This document shows, one piece after another, positions 43,123 through 51,784 of a DNA stretch of 64,000 nt; the stretch's first letter is position 1; every line of letters begins with the position of its first letter. Below the pieces are notes generated by a model. That model was not told the origin of the DNA, made no database searches, and worked only from the letters and a program-made list of their open reading frames with translations. The DNA is taken from assembly GCA_023662825.1 (NCBI GenBank), contig JAMPIH010000005.1, positions 1 to 64,000 of the forward strand, read 5' to 3'. The position numbers and the translations under genes are program-made. The stretch is from Bacteroides sp. GTDB taxonomy: Bacteria > Bacteroidota > Bacteroidia > Bacteroidales > P3.

Positions 43123-45864
43123 CTAATAGTAATTGTCGATATACGACTTGCTCTTCTGCGCCTTGAGGCTCTGGAAGATGCCGCTCTTTACGCGTATGTG
43201 GAAATTCCACTCGGTGCGGTAGCCGAAAGGCACCCAGTAGAAGCCCATTTCCCAGCAGTGCAGGTCGCGGCTGAAGCTGATGGTGGTGATCGTGAATTTC
43301 TTGGCCTGCACGTCGAAGCCGGTGCCGAAATTGATGTCGAACTTGTCGGTTATCTTTACATTGCCCGAAAGCGTGATGGTCTGCACCACGTCGTGGCTAA
43401 GCTTGCCGTTGCGCGCGTCGGGCGTGACGATGTAGTTTAGGTTGTAGCCGATGTTGAGGTTCCACGGAGCCTTGAAGTCGATCGGCTGCAGGAAGATGTC
43501 GGTGGGGTCGTACAGGTCGGAGGCGTAGTAGGGGCTCTGCGGCTTTTCCCGGGTCTGCCCGTTCTGTTTGGGGGTCGCCTTGGGGTTCAGGTTCCACGCC
43601 AACGATACCGAAAGGTCGGTGCGGGTGAGCCGCAGCCCCTTGTATTTGTTGTCAACCCAGAAGAATTCGTTGTAGCGCCGCCCGTCCTTGTCGGCCTTGT
43701 AGAAGTCGAAAGACGCGCCCACATTCAGGTTGAGCCGCTGGAACAGCACGGTGCGCGCGCTGATGGTGATGGGCGCCCAGCGCAGGGAGTCGGCAGCCAT
43801 GTTGTAGGAGGTGCTCACGGTAAGGTTGTCGATGAGCTTGATTTTTTTCTCACCGCTCACGGTGTCTTTCTTGCTGCGAACCTTCATGTCGAAGGTGTTC
43901 TTGAGCGAGAGGTTGATGCTGCCCACCATGCCGGAGGCCGGGCCGCCGTAGATGTTGTTGGCGTATTTGGAGTAGAGGTGCTCCACGCCGTTGGGGTCGG
44001 TGTAGGTGGCGTACGCGCCCCAGAAAGGCTTGCTGAAATCGGGACGGTAGGTGATGCCGACGGTGGGGGTCATTACGTGGCGGAACGCCTTGATCCAGCC
44101 TTTGCGGAACTTGAAGATTCCATAGACGTTGAACGAGAGGTTGGTGTTGTAGCTGAACTGGCGCGTGGTCTTGAATCCCTTGTTCTTGATGTCGATGAGG
44201 TTCTGTTCGGGATCGTAGCCCTTGGTGGTGTTGTTGAGATACCACATTTCGTTGTAGTCGAACGAATTGGTCCAGTTCAGGTACTTGAATATCTTTACCG
44301 TGCTGGCCAGGCGGGCGGTCTGCTTGATGCCGTTGTTCATGTTGTCCAGCGTCTGCTGGCTGAAGAAGTTGGTGTCGAACGCGCGGATGTTGTTTTGCGC
44401 CAGCAGGCTGTAGTTGAAGCTGATGGTCTCGTACCAGCGGCGCTTGCCCACGGCTTTCTTGCGGCGGAAGGGGTAGAGCTGGTCCACCGAGAGGCTCACC
44501 GTAGGCAGCGTGAGGTTGAACGCCCGCGTGTAGGTGTTGTAGTCGGCCGAGGCATTGAGCGCCAGATGCAGTTTCTGCGCGAAGTCGAGCGAGTATGAGA
44601 TGTTGGAGGTGGTGGAACTGGTAAGGTAGTCGCTCAGGTTGCCCGAATACTTGCTGTAGGAACTGTTGGTGAAGTTCACGTTGGCCGAGAAGCGGCTGTT
44701 GGGGCGGGCCTTGGAATCCTGCGAGTGCGACCACTGTATCTTGAAGCCGTTCTGATGGGCGCGGTGCGGAAGCCCGCGTTCGTCCTGGTAGATCCATGAG
44801 TAGCCGAAGTTGAGGGCGCCGCTGAATTTGTAGCGCACCGCGTAACGGAAATCGGCGCGGATCTCCCAGTTGCCTCCCGTGTAGGCGTCGGCTTCCGCCT
44901 TGAGGTCGAAGTAGTCGTTAAAGTTGAGGTAGGCGCCGAAACCCTTGAAGAAGAAACCGGCGCGGCGGGTCTGCCCGAAACTGGGGAAAAGGATGCCCGA
45001 ACGGTGCTTCTTCTGGTTGGGGATGGCGGCGAAGGGCAGCACTAAGGGCGTGGGCACGTCTTCGATAAACATCATGGCCGAACCCAATATGATGGCCTTC
45101 TGCGGCACCACCTTTGCCTTGAACGCCCGCAGGTCGAAGTGCGGGTTCTCTAAGTCGCAGGAAGTGAAGCGCGCTCCCTTGATGAACGAAACGTCGTTTT
45201 CGTATTTCTTGACCACGTTGCCGTGTACATAGACTTCTTCCTGAATCGTCATCACGTCTTTTATGATGCCTTTCTTGGTGTTGAAGTTGTAGCGTATCTC
45301 CTTGGCGTCGAACTGGTTCTTGCTGTCTTCGAAATGGGGGACGCCCACTTCGATTCCTAGGCTGTCGAAGGTGGGGCGCGCCAGCACTTCAGATCCGGGC
45401 AGGTTCACTTCCATATAGTCCGATTCCAAGTGAAAGCCGCTGTAGTTGACCACCGCTTCCGAGAACAGGTGCGCGATACGGGTGTTCAAATCTACATACA
45501 CCGAATCGACGGCGGTGTAGTCCAGCACGTCTTCGATGGTGGAGCTTTGGTGGAGGAAGCCGGTGCTGTCGGCGGAGATTTCGGAGAAACCGTCGGGAAA
45601 ACCGGCGGAATCGGCGGCGAAGCCCGTGGTGTCGGAAAACGGGACGGAAAGGCTGTCCGTAAGGGGCAATGCGGAGGAATCCTGTGGCAGGGAAAGGCTG
45701 TTGCGGGGCGATACGGCCGCAGTGTCGCCCAAGGGAAGGGCTTCGGCGGGCGATACGGTGGGGGCGTTGGCCGACACCGCGTTGCGGCTGCCGGAACAGG
45801 CACACAGAAAGCAGAGCGCCAATCCCGTTAACCACGATAGGAAACAAGGGGAGTGGAGATTCAT
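43123..45864 (-). CDS. LptD-like outer-membrane LPS assembly protein
   Basis: 913 aa from ATG 45864 (MNLHSPCFLSWLTGLALCFLCACSG); the frame is also open from ATG 45906 and 45879. The first 100 residues after the signal are Ser/Thr/Pro-rich. An OstA-like beta-jellyroll segment (RIAHLFSEAVVNYSG...) follows, then a long beta-barrel region. ASRHRSGILFPSFG-like and PLVLPFAAIPNQKKHRSG segments are typical of Bacteroidota LptD paralogues. It probably inserts LPS or a related lipid in the outer membrane. Divergent from the amidase gene. The canonical LptD may lie elsewhere. Confidence 0.82.
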   Translation of the reverse strand: MNLHSPCFLSWLTGLALCFLCACSGSRNAVSANAPTVSPAEALPLGDTAAVSPRNSLSLPQDSSALPLTDSLSVPFSDTTGFAADSAGFPDGFSEISADSTGFLHQSSTIEDVLDYTAVDSVYVDLNTRIAHLFSEAVVNYSGFHLESDYMEVNLPGSEVLARPTFDSLGIEVGVPHFEDSKNQFDAKEIRYNFNTKKGIIKDVMTIQEEVYVHGNVVKKYENDVSFIKGARFTSCDLENPHFDLRAFKAKVVPQKAIILGSAMMFIEDVPTPLVLPFAAIPNQKKHRSGILFPSFGQTRRAGFFFKGFGAYLNFNDYFDLKAEADAYTGGNWEIRADFRYAVRYKFSGALNFGYSWIYQDERGLPHRAHQNGFKIQWSHSQDSKARPNSRFSANVNFTNSSYSKYSGNLSDYLTSSTTSNISYSLDFAQKLHLALNASADYNTYTRAFNLTLPTVSLSVDQLYPFRRKKAVGKRRWYETISFNYSLLAQNNIRAFDTNFFSQQTLDNMNNGIKQTARLASTVKIFKYLNWTNSFDYNEMWYLNNTTKGYDPEQNLIDIKNKGFKTTRQFSYNTNLSFNVYGIFKFRKGWIKAFRHVMTPTVGITYRPDFSKPFWGAYATYTDPNGVEHLYSKYANNIYGGPASGMVGSINLSLKNTFDMKVRSKKDTVSGEKKIKLIDNLTVSTSYNMAADSLRWAPITISARTVLFQRLNLNVGASFDFYKADKDGRRYNEFFWVDNKYKGLRLTRTDLSVSLAWNLNPKATPKQNGQTREKPQSPYYASDLYDPTDIFLQPIDFKAPWNLNIGYNLNYIVTPDARNGKLSHDVVQTITLSGNVKITDKFDINFGTGFDVQAKKFTITTISFSRDLHCWEMGFYWVPFGYRTEWNFHIRVKSGIFQSLKAQKSKSYIDNYY

Positions 45865-45894
45865 CTTGCAGAGCCGCATGCCCGAAATTTTGCG

Positions 45895-45902
45895 TATTTT
45901 TG
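45895..45902 (+). promoter_or_regulatory. Candidate -7 element for the amidase gene
   Basis: TATTTTTG matches TAnnTTTG, about 64 bp before ATG 45966. The same TTTTGCGTATTTTTG core recurs before the small paralogous ORFs at 50.5 and 51.4 kb. Confidence 0.4.
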
Positions 45903-45920
45903 CCAAAAATGCATAAGGGG

Positions 45921-45928
45921 CAAATTTA
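45921..45928 (-). promoter_or_regulatory. Candidate -7 element for the lptD-like gene
   Basis: Minus-strand TAAATTTG matches TAnnTTTG, about 57 bp upstream of the preferred start 45864, which supports the shorter start over 45906. Confidence 0.4.
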
Positions 45929-45965
45929 CGTAAATCCCCAAACTTAATAAAACGACAGCCCGTTG

Positions 45966-47342
45966 ATGAACTATTTGAGAATGCTGTGCTGCACGCTTCC
46001 GCTGGTACTCGGCCTGCTGATGCCGGGAAAGGCGCAGGTGGTGTCGGACAAGGTGGACGTTTTGGTTATAGACCCGGGCCATGGCGGGAAAGACCCTGGC
46101 TGCGTGGGCAAGAAGGCAAGGGAAAAGGACGTGGTGCTGGCTGTGGCGCTCAAGTTCGGCAAGATGGTAACGGAAAGGTTTCCCGACGTAAAGGTGGTCT
46201 ATACCCGCAGCGACGACCGCTTTATCGAGCTTTGGAAACGTGGGCAGATCGCCAACGACCATCATGCCGACCTTTTCGTGTCCATCCACTGCAACGCCGC
46301 CAAATCCACCTCGGCGCGGGGCATGGAAACCTGGTTGCGGGGGGCGCAGAAAAACGACGCGAATTTAGCCGAGGTGCAGCGTGAGAACGCCGTAGTGTAT
46401 CAGGAACAGAACCACGAGAAGAACTACAGCCAGAGCTGGATGGATGTGGTTACCGCCACCGTGCATCAGGACGCGGGCTTCGAGAACAGCGTCTATTTCG
46501 CCCAGGAACTGCAGGGGCTTTATAAGAAAAACATTTCATCCTCGCCCAACCGGGGAATCAAGCAGGGGCCTTTCTATGTGCTGTGGAAGTCGGCCCGCCC
46601 TTCCATCCTTACCGAACTGGGCTTTTTGAGCAATCCCGAGGAAGAAAAATTCCTCCTGTCTGAAGAAGGGCAGAAAACGGTGGCCAAGTGTCTGCTGGAA
46701 TCCTTTTCCAAGTACAAGCAGCGCATCGACAAACGTTCGGCTTCACAATCCACGCCCGCTCCGGAACCTGCAGAGAAACCCGTTCCCGAAAACCCGAAAC
46801 CCGCTGCTGAACCTAAGCCCGTTGCCCAGCCGCAGGCTCCGGTCGTGGAAAAACCGCAGGCACCCGTAAAGGAAACGCCCGTCGAAGAGATACGGGCCGA
46901 GAGTGCGGCACCTGAATTCGCCAAGGAGGAACCCGTACAGGAAGCGAAGCCGGAATCCAAACCGGAAAATCAACCGGAAGCGAAACCTGAATCCAAGCAA
47001 GAACCAAAAACGGAAGCGAAACCCGAACCGCAGCCCCGGCCGGCAGATACCCTTAAGAAATGCACGGTAGAATTCCGGGTGCAGCTGGCCGCCTCGAGCA
47101 AGGATCTGGAACTTAAACCCTACAATTTCAAGGGGCTTTCAAATCTAAGCAAGTATTACGACAAGACACAGTCGCTCTACAAATACTATTATTCGCGTTC
47201 AACTACCTTCGAAGGCATAAAGCAGGCCGTCCAGGAAGCAAAGAACGCGGGCTATGCCTCGGCATTCGTGGCGGCTTTCGAAAACGGGGAGCCGGTGGCG
47301 TTGCAGCAGGCTCTTGATAAACTTAAAACAGACAGACAATGA
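45966..47342 (+). CDS. N-acetylmuramoyl-L-alanine amidase with C-terminal SPOR-like domain
   Basis: 458 aa. It cleaves the peptide from peptidoglycan. Signal-like N-terminus (MNYLRMLCCTLPLVLGLLMPGKAQ). Amidase_3 domain (about 30-240) with zinc ligands H39, E53 and H108 (DPGHGG, REKD, SIHCNA) and the catalytic Glu in TELGFLSNPEEE. A Pro/Glu/Lys-rich linker (about 255-365) leads to a SPOR-like C-terminal domain. TTG 45963 is also in frame, but ATG 45966 is chosen. Its stop overlaps the mlaD-like start (ATGA). Confidence 0.93.
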   Translation: MNYLRMLCCTLPLVLGLLMPGKAQVVSDKVDVLVIDPGHGGKDPGCVGKKAREKDVVLAVALKFGKMVTERFPDVKVVYTRSDDRFIELWKRGQIANDHHADLFVSIHCNAAKSTSARGMETWLRGAQKNDANLAEVQRENAVVYQEQNHEKNYSQSWMDVVTATVHQDAGFENSVYFAQELQGLYKKNISSSPNRGIKQGPFYVLWKSARPSILTELGFLSNPEEEKFLLSEEGQKTVAKCLLESFSKYKQRIDKRSASQSTPAPEPAEKPVPENPKPAAEPKPVAQPQAPVVEKPQAPVKETPVEEIRAESAAPEFAKEEPVQEAKPESKPENQPEAKPESKQEPKTEAKPEPQPRPADTLKKCTVEFRVQLAASSKDLELKPYNFKGLSNLSKYYDKTQSLYKYYYSRSTTFEGIKQAVQEAKNAGYASAFVAAFENGEPVALQQALDKLKTDRQ

Positions 47343-48328
47343 GTACGGAAAAGAAAATAAAGTTTTCCAAGGAATGGAAGATCGGCTTGGTTTCGGCCGC
47401 CGTGATCGCCCTTTTCGTATGGGTGTGCTTCTTTCTGGCGGGTAGGAACCTTCTTTCGAGCGAGAACACCTATTACGCCGTGTTCGAGAATTCGGGCGGC
47501 ATCAATGTGTCCTCGCCCGTGGTGGTGAACGGCAAGAAGGTGGGGCGGGTAAGCTCCATCGAGTTCGTTTCGGAAACGGACCATAACATCAGGATTGCGC
47601 TCGGCATCAAGAAAAAATATCCCATTCCCCAGGGTACGGTGGCATCCTTGGAATCCTTAGGTTTGATGAGTGGTTCGGGTATCGTGCTGCATCTGGGCAA
47701 CAATGCGGAAATGATGAAGTCAGGGCAGACCCTGCAAGGCAGACAGGTCCCCGACCTGATGGCTCAATTGGCTCCGATGGAAAGCACGGTAAGCAGCATC
47801 CTCGGTTCGTTGGACAGCATTCTGGGCAAGATGAACTCGGTGCTGGACACCAAGAAGGTGGGCGATTTGGGCGAAAGTCTGGACGCGCTCCACGCCAGCC
47901 TTACCAATGTGGAAGGCATCACCTCACAGGCCAACGCGATGTTGGCTGAAAACCGCCCGCGCCTCAACAAGATGATCGCCAATATTGAGAGTCTGAGCGA
48001 GATGCTCAAGGACAAGAAGGGCGATCTGTCGAACGCCATCTCCAATTTCTCGGCCATCAGCGACACTTTGGCCAAGGCCGAATTGGGTGAGGCGGTGCGG
48101 TCGTTGAAAGAGTCTCTCGCGCAGGCCGAAGCGCTTCTTATGGGCGTGAATACGGGCAAGGGAAGCGTGGGGCAGCTGCTTACCAACGACACCCTCTACG
48201 AAAACCTCGAGAAATCGAGCAAGCAGTTGAGCCTGCTCTTGCAGGACCTGCGCATCAATCCCGAACGCTACGTACATATCTCGGTGTTCGGACGTAAGGA
48301 AAAGAAGAAAGACAAACCCAAGGAATAA
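47339..48328 (+). CDS. MlaD/MCE family protein
   Basis: 329 aa. One N-terminal transmembrane helix (about 13-32) is followed by an MCE domain (YYAVFENSGGINVSSPVVVNGKKVGRV...). The C-terminal half is helical coiled-coil-like (MLDTKKVGDLGESLDALHASL...). Such proteins form hexameric rings that move phospholipids between membranes. It overlaps the amidase by 4 bp; no ATPase or permease partner is adjacent, so the rest of the system must be elsewhere. hutU follows 12 bp later. Confidence 0.88.
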   Translation: MSTEKKIKFSKEWKIGLVSAAVIALFVWVCFFLAGRNLLSSENTYYAVFENSGGINVSSPVVVNGKKVGRVSSIEFVSETDHNIRIALGIKKKYPIPQGTVASLESLGLMSGSGIVLHLGNNAEMMKSGQTLQGRQVPDLMAQLAPMESTVSSILGSLDSILGKMNSVLDTKKVGDLGESLDALHASLTNVEGITSQANAMLAENRPRLNKMIANIESLSEMLKDKKGDLSNAISNFSAISDTLAKAELGEAVRSLKESLAQAEALLMGVNTGKGSVGQLLTNDTLYENLEKSSKQLSLLLQDLRINPERYVHISVFGRKEKKKDKPKE

Positions 48329-48340
48329 AATCATAAAGCG

Positions 48341-50338
48341 ATGAATACAGCAGATTTTCAAGCGGCGATCCGGGAAGGCATTCCCGATGTGTTGCCCGAA
48401 CCGCGTGCCTACGACAAAACGGTGAGCCACGCGCCCAAGCGCAAGGATATCCTGAGCAAGGCCGAAAAGGAACTTGCCCTGCGCAACGCCCTGCGTTATT
48501 TCCCCGCCAAGCACCATGCGGTGCTCGCGCCCGAATTCGCGCACGAACTGGAAACGTACGGGCGTATCTATATGTACCGTTTCCGTCCCACCTACGATAT
48601 GTTCGCCCGTCCCATCGAGGAATATCCGGCCAAGAGCCCTCAGGCGGCGGCCATCATGCTGATGATTCAGAACAACCTCGACCCGGCGGTGGCCCAGCAT
48701 CCTCACGAACTGATTACCTACGGAGGCAACGGCGCGGTGTTCCAGAACTGGGCGCAATACCGCCTGGTGATGAAGTACCTCTCGGAAATGACCGACGAGC
48801 AGACCTTGGTGATGTATTCGGGACATCCGATGGGGCTCTATCCCTCGCATAAAGATGCGCCCCGCGTGGTGGTGACCAATGGCATGATGATTCCCAACCA
48901 CAGCAAGCCCGACGACTGGGAACGTTACAACGCCTTGGGCGTTACCCAATACGGACAGATGACTGCCGGTTCGTACATGTACATCGGACCGCAGGGTATC
49001 GTGCACGGCACCACGATCACGGTGCTCAACGCCACCCGCCGTATCGGCAAGAAAGCCGCCGGAACGCTGTTCGTTACCTGCGGTCTGGGCGGTATGAGCG
49101 GCGCACAGCCCAAGGCCGGCAATATCGCGGGCGTGGTTTCGGTGACCGCCGAAATCAATCCGCTGGCGGCGCACAAACGCCACGACCAGGGTTGGGTGGA
49201 TGAAATCCATGAAAACCTGGATGAACTCTTTGCCTGCGTGGCCAAGGCGCGTGAGCAGAAAATCTCCCGCTCGTTCGCCTATCTCGGCAACGCGGTGGAT
49301 ATGTGGGAATATATCGTGAAGCACGACATTCAGGTGGACTTGGGGTCCGACCAAAGCTCGCTCCACAACCCCTTTGCCGGTGGCTATTATCCCGTGGGGC
49401 TTTCGCTCGAGGAAAGCAACCGCATGATGGCCGAGGAACCCGAAAAGTTCAAGGAAGCCGTTTACGCTTCGTTGCGCCGTCAGGTGGCCGCCATCAACGC
49501 GTTGGCGGCCAAGGGCATGTATTTCTTCGACTACGGCAACGCCTTCCTGCTCGAAAGCAGCCATGCGGGCGCGGATGTGATGAAGGCCGACGGCACGTTC
49601 AAGTATCCTTCCTATGTGCAGGATATCATGGGGCCGATGTGTTTCGACTACGGTTTCGGGCCTTTCCGCTGGGTATGCACCTCGGGCAAGCCGGAAGACC
49701 TGGACGTTACCGACCACTTGGCGATGGATGTGTTGGAAAGCCTCGCCAAGGAATCGCCCGCTGAGATACAGCAGCAGATGCACGACAACATCACGTGGAT
49801 CAAGGGTGCCAAGGCCAACAAACTGGTGGTGGGGTCGCAGGCGCGTATCCTCTATGCCGATGCCGAAGGCCGTACCCGTATCGCGGCGGCTTTCAACGAA
49901 GCCATCAAGAGCGGTCGTCTGAGCGCGCCGGTGGTGCTGGGTCGTGACCATCACGATGTGTCGGGCACGGACTCGCCTTACCGCGAAACCTCCAATATCT
50001 ACGATGGTTCCATGTTCTGTGCCGATATGGCGGTGCAGAACGTAATCGGCGACTCTTTCCGCGGCGCCACCTGGGTAAGTATCCACAACGGCGGCGGCGT
50101 AGGCTGGGGCGAAGTGATGAACGGCGGTTTCGGCATGGTGCTCGACGGCAGCGCGGACGCCGACCGCAGACTGCGCAGCATGCTCTTCTGGGACGTGAAC
50201 AACGGCATCTCCCGCCGCTCCTGGGCCCGCAACGAGGGCGCGATGTTCGCCATCAAACGCGCCATGGAAGTAGAGCCGCGGCTCAAGGTTACCCTGCCGA
50301 ATTTGGTGGATGACAGCGTGCTGAAAGGGATTTTCTAA
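48341..50338 (+). CDS. hutU: Urocanate hydratase
   Basis: Converts urocanate to imidazolone-propionate in histidine breakdown, with tightly bound NAD. 665 aa, the long form of this enzyme. Motifs include ELITYGGNGAVFQNWAQYRLVM, YSGHPMGLYPSH, VTCGLGGMSGAQPKAG and GATWVSIHNGGGVGWG. It is the last of a three-gene run with the amidase and MCE genes. No other hut gene lies in the window, which is unusual for this catabolic step. A terminator follows. Confidence 0.93.
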   Translation: MNTADFQAAIREGIPDVLPEPRAYDKTVSHAPKRKDILSKAEKELALRNALRYFPAKHHAVLAPEFAHELETYGRIYMYRFRPTYDMFARPIEEYPAKSPQAAAIMLMIQNNLDPAVAQHPHELITYGGNGAVFQNWAQYRLVMKYLSEMTDEQTLVMYSGHPMGLYPSHKDAPRVVVTNGMMIPNHSKPDDWERYNALGVTQYGQMTAGSYMYIGPQGIVHGTTITVLNATRRIGKKAAGTLFVTCGLGGMSGAQPKAGNIAGVVSVTAEINPLAAHKRHDQGWVDEIHENLDELFACVAKAREQKISRSFAYLGNAVDMWEYIVKHDIQVDLGSDQSSLHNPFAGGYYPVGLSLEESNRMMAEEPEKFKEAVYASLRRQVAAINALAAKGMYFFDYGNAFLLESSHAGADVMKADGTFKYPSYVQDIMGPMCFDYGFGPFRWVCTSGKPEDLDVTDHLAMDVLESLAKESPAEIQQQMHDNITWIKGAKANKLVVGSQARILYADAEGRTRIAAAFNEAIKSGRLSAPVVLGRDHHDVSGTDSPYRETSNIYDGSMFCADMAVQNVIGDSFRGATWVSIHNGGGVGWGEVMNGGFGMVLDGSADADRRLRSMLFWDVNNGISRRSWARNEGAMFAIKRAMEVEPRLKVTLPNLVDDSVLKGIF

Positions 50339-50364
50339 GCGAATCTACAAGTAATTTTGGTGGA

Positions 50365-50394
50365 AGCCGGGAGCCTTGGTTCCCGGCTTTTTTT
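50365..50394 (+). terminator. Intrinsic terminator after hutU
   Basis: AGCCGGGA pairs with TCCCGGCT around GCCTTGGT, followed by seven T residues. Confidence 0.9.
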
Positions 50395-50586
50395 GTTGAT
50401 GGGCAATAAGCTGAAAGGAAAATTTATCAGTTATTGAATGTTGAATCTATGAGCGTGATTGCCGTTTGTTCAAAGGGCTCGAATGAAGTTAGAAGAGATG
50501 CGAATTGCTTTTGTTGGGAAACGTATCGCGTTTTTGCGTATTTTTGTTTAGTTACGCGATTAGACAATCAGGTATAAATATGTGAT

Positions 50587-50859
50587 ATGGAGGATTTGAT
50601 ACATACGGCGATGCAAGCCATGTTTATGACTCATGCTTGTTTGCGTAAAGTTTATAATGTGTTTTCCAAAAAAGAAACAGCGAGAACAAGTATAAGGCTG
50701 TATCGAATCCGGTATCGATGTCGGGAAGCGGTGGCGAGGTTTGAATACGGAAGACTACAGAAAGGATCTTTGACAGCGGAAGAATTAAAGGCATACTCGG
50801 CATTGCAGAAATGGGACGCCGCCTGTAAGAACGTGGAGCGTTGGTTGAGAGGTCTGTAA
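50587..50859 (+). CDS. Small protein, paralogue of the gene at 51450
   Basis: 90 aa, no known family. It has a helical pattern with basic residues and ends SLTAEELKAYSALQKWDAA then CKNVERWLRGL. The C-terminal half is nearly identical to the 51450 gene, while the N-terminal half has diverged. Upstream it has TATTTTTG (50539-50546). Downstream lie two AAAACCGAGAGGAA repeats (50859-50872, 50892-50905). Real expression is supported by the conserved frame, promoter and paralogue; function unknown. Confidence 0.6.
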   Translation: MEDLIHTAMQAMFMTHACLRKVYNVFSKKETARTSIRLYRIRYRCREAVARFEYGRLQKGSLTAEELKAYSALQKWDAACKNVERWLRGL

Positions 50860-51449
50860 AAACCGAGAGGAATAATCACCCAAAATTTGACAAAACCGAG
50901 AGGAAAGAGGCGGGCTGAAACAGGCTACGCCTCCCGGTCGTATTTTCCATAGAGCCAGAACAGCGCGTCCACGCAGCTTAATCATCAACGCCAGAATGGG
51001 CAAGGAGAACAGGTGGCGGAAAAACAGCACCGAATCCAGGGCGGGTTCCGCCTTGCAGAGCGGCAGCGCGAACAGCGGGTTCAGCCCATACGTGGCCGCC
51101 GCAATGGATCCTAAATATAACCTTTGGCCTTGGTGTTCATTTCAACCTCCCCATTCTTTCATTCAATAAAGCGATATACTTGTCTTGCTTTTGGGGTGCA
51201 CTCATAACCCTTTACGCCCCGATGGAGGGAAGCGCATAGAGGATAGACCGTTATTCTGTCGTGTTCGGAGGATATCAGTTCCAAGTCGGCAAATACCTCC
51301 GCTAAACCGCCTTTATTGACGAAATTCACCGGATTCCCCAGACTGAAATCGATTCAATTATACAGCAATTCGGAGGCGAACGGACCGTATCGCGTTTTTG
51401 CGTATTTTTGTTTGGTTAGGGATTAGTTAATCAAGTACAACTACGAGAT
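50860..51449. other. Scarred intergenic region
   Basis: 590 bp. It contains a copy of the 3' tail of the MFS gene (50925 to about 50968), a frameshifted EamA N-terminal remnant (to 51140), and about 300 bp with no intact gene. A degenerate protein-like stretch, YSVVFGGYQFQVGKYLR then a stop, reads at about 51260-51310. A copy of the small-ORF promoter (TATTTTTG, 51403-51410) closes it. Confidence 0.6.
50925..51140 (-). pseudogene. EamA transporter remnant joined to an MFS 3' tail
   Basis: Read leftward from ATG 51140 (MNTKAKGYI), after GGAGG, the frame stops at a TAG. Shifting by one base restores an EamA N-terminus (LGSIAAATYGLNPLFALPL... LFSLPILALMIKLRGR). At about 50968 it joins sequence matching the end of the MFS gene (ALFWLYGKYDREA then stop). 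A deletion or recombination event left a chimeric dead gene. Confidence 0.7.
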
Positions 51450-51719
51450 ATGGATGTGAAGCGCACCTCTTTGCTGGCTATGCTATCGGCATATGATTGT
51501 TTGCGCAAGGCTTACCGTTGGTTTCCCAATACAGAGAGTGTGAGTTCACGGATAAGGCTGAGCAAGGTGCGGAATCAATGCAGGAACGCCATGTCGCGGA
51601 TTGAATACGGAAGACCTCAGAAAGAATCTTTGACAGCGGAAGAATTAAAGGCATACACGGTATTGCAGAAATGGGACGCCGTCTGTAAGAATGTGGAGCG
51701 TTGGTTGAGAGGTCTGTAA
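51450..51719 (+). CDS. Small protein, paralogue of the gene at 50587
   Basis: 89 aa. Its C-terminal half (SLTAEELKAYTVLQKWDAV then CKNVERWLRGL) and both flanks match the 50587 copy about 860 bp away, while the N-terminal half differs (MDVKRTSLLAMLSAYDCLRKAY). No known family. It ends 65 bp before the MFS gene end (convergent). AAAACCGAGAGGAA repeats lie at 51719-51732 and 51752-51765. Confidence 0.6.
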   Translation: MDVKRTSLLAMLSAYDCLRKAYRWFPNTESVSSRIRLSKVRNQCRNAMSRIEYGRPQKESLTAEELKAYTVLQKWDAVCKNVERWLRGL

Positions 51720-51784
51720 AAACCGAGAGGAATAATCACCCAAAATTTGCTAAAACCGAGAGGAAAACGGCGGGCTGAAACAGG

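Noticed and set aside
47924-50086. 720-aa open frame opposite hutU
   Set aside because: It is a GC-driven antisense frame with His/Gly/Val-rich composition and no motif; hutU on the other strand is clear.
50860-51449. Insertion sequence between the small ORFs
   Set aside because: No transposase frame and no terminal inverted repeats; duplication and deletion explain the pattern.
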